From Toxonevra muliebris (Eukaryota; Arthropoda; Insecta; Diptera; Pallopteridae), in contig OY829327.1 in assembly GCA_963691655.1 (NCBI GenBank), forward strand, positions 80,922,019 to 80,986,018: a stretch of 64,000 nt of DNA, read 5' to 3'. Below are positions 61,131-64,000 of this stretch, piece by piece. How positions within the stretch are numbered: position 1 is the first letter of the stretch; every line of letters starts with the position of its first letter. The translations under genes were made by a program, and so were the position numbers. Below the pieces are notes generated by a model. It worked only from the letters and a program-made list of their open reading frames with translations, was not told the DNA's origin and searched no databases.

Positions 61131-62721
61131 ATTTTAAAATGTACTTCAAAGAAGTGTAGGTACTGAATTAAGATTATTTTTTTCGGATTTTTTTTAAACC
61201 GCGTTTGAACCGCATACTAGACGAACTTAACTGGAACTTAACCTCTTTCAGGATATAAGTAAGAAGGTCGAGGCATCCAAGTAACCACAGTGACAGATGT
61301 CTTAAGATATTTCTTATTTCATTGCAGTCGCACTATGCTTTACAAGTTGTCATCAATTTTTCATCAGAATATTTTATTTCCTAAGCATGTTTCTCACTGT
61401 GCTGTCATTAATAACCAAAAAATATTTGTAATTTTAACAAAGCAGATAAAATATTTTGGGCAGCTTGCTTTCGTTTTCAAATGCACATATGGAGAACACC
61501 GTAAATCGCATAAAGGAAATATGGTTTTGTTTTCGTTTAGAAAACTTATGAATGAATGAATTTTTACTTATCAAATAGCAACAAAAACAATTTGCAAAAT
61601 TATAAAATTTCCACATAAAATTTTTCGCTTAATTTTACTTTTTTAATTTACTAATTAAAATGTGTGAGTGTGTGTGTGTGTGTGGTGTATTTTGTTTATT
61701 ACAACTATGCTTCTGCTTTGTTTTTATATTTCCTGTTTGACTACTGGACATACATAAGTATGTATGAATATTTGATAGAAATTTAAAAAACACCGAAACA
61801 AGTTTGTTGGTTAAATCTTTTGTTTACAGTGGCAGTAGGAAAATTACATTTTTGTTTTTTTTTTTATGCTGATTGTCTTCAGTGTTGCTAAAAAGAAAAC
61901 GAAAAGAAATAAACAAATGCCACAATACAATCAATACGCAAGCATCATGCATGAATGCATTTGCAGCAACACTTTGTTGTTTCTGAGCTGCTGCTGCTGC
62001 CTGCAACACACAAAACTCATGACTCCTTCATAGGCACGAACCTGTGGACTCCAAAATAGACAAAGAAACAAACAGGCAGGTAGGCAGTCAGGCAAACATG
62101 CAGGTACACATGGGCAGACACACTGCATCAAAGTTGCAGCAAACGAGCTAGCAAGCAGCACGTGCCATATCAGTCAACAGTTTTAAACAATTTTTGTTTG
62201 TTGATTTGTTTGTTTTTGAGAAGCTGGAGGTTGTTGTTTCTTTTCTGTATGTTTTGCTTATTTGTTTTCTATCCCACTTGCTCCATTTTTGTAACATAAA
62301 TGTTACAAAAGATTACGGTTTTATGACTATTGACATGCATGCAGTTGGAAAAGTGCTAAAGCCAGTGCGAGGAACTATGCCCAGGCTCAAAGTTGAACAA
62401 AAGCTTTGAGCTGGAGGGAGGTGCTTTGTTTTATTTTGCAGCATTGCTTCATCATTGACAATGTATTGGTACGCGTGATTGTTTGCATTTTTGTTTGTTT
62501 ATGCTGGGATTCATTGTCTTTCATTTGCGATTAAGTACGATTCCTGTTTTAAGTTGACATTTAACATGACAGTTACATTTGTTTATGCATTGTATAGTTA
62601 AGGCCCGCATGAGTTAAGCGGTCTCTATTTGTTATTGCAAGAAAGTAAACGTAAAATAAATTTCATTAATACAATTATTACAATTTTATATTTCCTTTTA
62701 TTTGTTCCCCCTTGTCACTAG
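61131..62721 (+). other. Intron, right part
   Basis: No gene. (TG)n at 61663-61683. CTGCTGCTGC near 61988-62000. The intron closes with CTTGTCACTAG at 62721. Confidence 0.55.
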
Positions 62722-63498
62722 TTCTGGCACAGTGATAAAGAACACAATCGCCTTGAGTCTACCATATTCGAAGACCTCGATCGTTATTGTTGGCAACAGC
62801 AGCAACAACAGCCACAAAGTACTGCGTCAACATCATCAGCAACTTCTCAACATCACTCACCAGTCACACATCATCCTGCGCATCATACAAATCCCACATC
62901 ACCAAATCATCTCAATCATCATCAACAGCAACAGCATCAGCATCAGCAACATCAGCAACACCAACAGCAACAACTTGGCTCTTCAACTGTAGCACCCACT
63001 AGTTCCGCTCAAAATACAAATGCCTCTTCGAACAGCAGCGCTGGCAGTATTAGCCAACCCGGTAGCGCTGGCACCGTCAGCAGCATCGAGAATACCGATG
63101 GACAAATCTATACAATCACAGTATTAAATGGCAATGAGCCATGGCTAAAACGTGAACCCGATACACAATTACCAAGTACACTCGATTTGGATAGTCTGCT
63201 GGGGAATTTTCCCGGTTATATTAAATCAGAATATCCCTACGATGATAGTGGCTTCAGCACGGACGGCACTAAAGATGCCAATGGGGGTGATGTTGTTAAT
63301 GGTATCAGTATTTCGCAAGTTGTTCCATCGTCGCACATGTCGGGGTCAGGTGTTCAGCGTTTACCATCGCTGGTGACGGCATTGTCAGTGGCAAGCGGTG
63401 GTGGTGGTGGTGTGGGGAGTACGAGTGTTGGTCAGCAGCTAGCGCAATTTCAAAATAACAACAATGATTGGCATATGGCAGATCATAATGCAGATCAG
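62722..63498 (+). CDS. Second coding exon of the dar1/KLF-like gene
   Basis: The acceptor CCCCCTTGTCACTAG ends at 62721; the frame is open for 259 codons to a GTGGGT donor at 63499, phase 0 at both ends. Residues 109-367 of the joined protein: FWHSDKEHNRLESTIFEDLD leads into a Cys-Trp-poly-Gln stretch and a Ser/His/Gln-rich run. Then come an ordered block (DGQIYTITVLNGNEPWLKRE), LDLDSLLGNFPGYIKSEYPY, and a Gly/Ser/Val-rich end. Two psi-K-x-E motifs, LKRE (250-253) and IKSE (275-278), are SUMO-type sites, common in KLF factors. The ordered blocks resemble the N-terminal region I associate with Drosophila dar1 (a KLF5-like factor for dendrite growth); this is from memory and unverified. Confidence 0.85.
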
Positions 63499-63621
63499 GT
63501 GGGTTTTAGTATAGGAGATCATTGTTGATATAAATTAGATTTTTACATACATTTTTAATTCACTTTTTAGGTATATTTATGTATTTTATTATAAGCTAAG
63601 TATTCTTATATCTGGTTTCAG
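63499..63621 (+). other. Short intron of 123 bp
   Basis: Begins GTGGGT and ends CTGGTTTCAG. It is phase 0 and removes an in-frame TGA. Confidence 0.85.
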
Positions 63622-63768
63622 AATTCTGCAGAATCTCTACTGCGTAGTGCCCTGCAAGGCAAAGGTTATTCCAAAGGATTGCACATGCAAAATGGTATTA
63701 CGTTACTGCCACCATCACCTTCGGTTAAAGATGATGATATGCGTCGAATATTATTTCCTGCTGATGCG
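63622..63768 (+). CDS. Third coding exon of the dar1/KLF-like gene
   Basis: Forty-nine codons between TTTCAG (63621) and a GTAAGT donor (63769), phase 0 at both ends. The peptide starts NSAESLLRSALQGKGYSKG and has LLPPSPSVKDDDMRRILFP near its end. It is ordered, not low-complexity, and looks conserved. The reading continues beyond the right edge, where DNA-binding zinc fingers would be expected if the KLF idea is right. Another transcription-factor class cannot be excluded. Confidence 0.85.
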
Positions 63769-64000
63769 GTAAGTTTAATTAAAACACAAGCGGATTTACG
63801 ACAGGAGAGAGATTTAAATTTTAACCCCCATTTCTGAAAAATATTTTAAGTAGCTCATTACGCAAAACCTTTTTGAAGGGACCAAAAATTAACCCAGCTT
63901 GAGGTTTTTTGCTATTTGTTAGTTTAGTTTTTTATTAAAAAAAAGTAGTTACGAGCTAGTTGGTTTTCAATACAATCTTTTACTTTTTTTCAATTTTTAT
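63769..64000 (+). other. Intron running off the window
   Basis: Opened by GTAAGT at 63769; no acceptor seen before the edge. Confidence 0.6.

Noticed and set aside
1..64000. CRISPR array or prokaryotic defence system
   Set aside because: Repeat arrays here have no constant repeat with unique spacers; all coding evidence is eukaryotic.

Overview
The window looks like nuclear DNA of a higher fly (Brachycera: calyptrate or tephritid-like). It is AT-rich and gene-poor. It carries Jockey-, I/LOA- and R1-like LINE fragments, several kinds of Tc1/mariner remnant, hAT- and PIF/Harbinger-like non-autonomous elements, a tRNA-derived SINE and very long introns. The species call is inference only; no rRNA or mitochondrial marker is present.

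Only one host gene is supported. Its first coding exon lies at 49184-49507 (the exon probably begins at 49053 behind a strong acceptor). After a 13.2 kb intron, coding exons follow at 62722-63498 and 63622-63768, and the gene runs off the right edge. All junctions are GT..AG and phase 0, giving 416 residues of a low-complexity (Gly, His, Gln, Ser) transcription-factor-like N-terminus with two psi-K-x-E SUMO-type motifs. It resembles the N-terminal part of a KLF-type factor such as Drosophila dar1. That identity is tentative, because the zinc fingers that would settle it are outside the window.

The remaining sequence is upstream or intronic DNA full of mobile-element remains. From left to right: Jockey-like LINE 3' part (1-838, minus); twin-tRNA SINE with 9-bp target duplication (5836-6283); TAA-flanked MITE (6412-7039); hAT non-autonomous element (8187-9244); DD37E-type transposase pseudogene (9841-10874, minus); foldback element (12980-13882); I/LOA-like LINE with RNase H (15785-17255, minus); more LINE ends (19850-21071, 22130-22400); maT-like DD37D transposase with one frameshift (26700-27694) next to a Jockey-like LINE piece (27784-28460); complete but dead mariner (32959-34238); TTA-flanked MITE with duplicated terminus (35759-36537); interleaved foldback (37500-38027); LINE RNase H fragment (42560-43505) abutting an hAT element (43506-44629); and Jockey-like LINE 3' end (45250-46145, minus). 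Inside the 13.2 kb intron are a mariner remnant (53805-54270) and an R1-like LINE arrangement at 54330-56664, built around short (CTAAC)n, i.e. TTAGG-type, tracts. A 647-bp inverted-repeat element sits at 59979-60625.

A second theme is degenerate short-period arrays unlike ordinary microsatellites: an 'AAATTCAGACCA' family at four places on the same strand, a 'GCTTGTCAAAAATGGGAAAAT' array with a nearby inverted partner, a 12-bp 'GACTTCAAGTGA' array and a 15-bp array. Most open frames in the window arise from these repeats or from chance. Nothing suggests a prokaryotic or defence-type gene system. The most unusual structure is the R1-like LINE flanked by TTAGG-type pentamer tracts.
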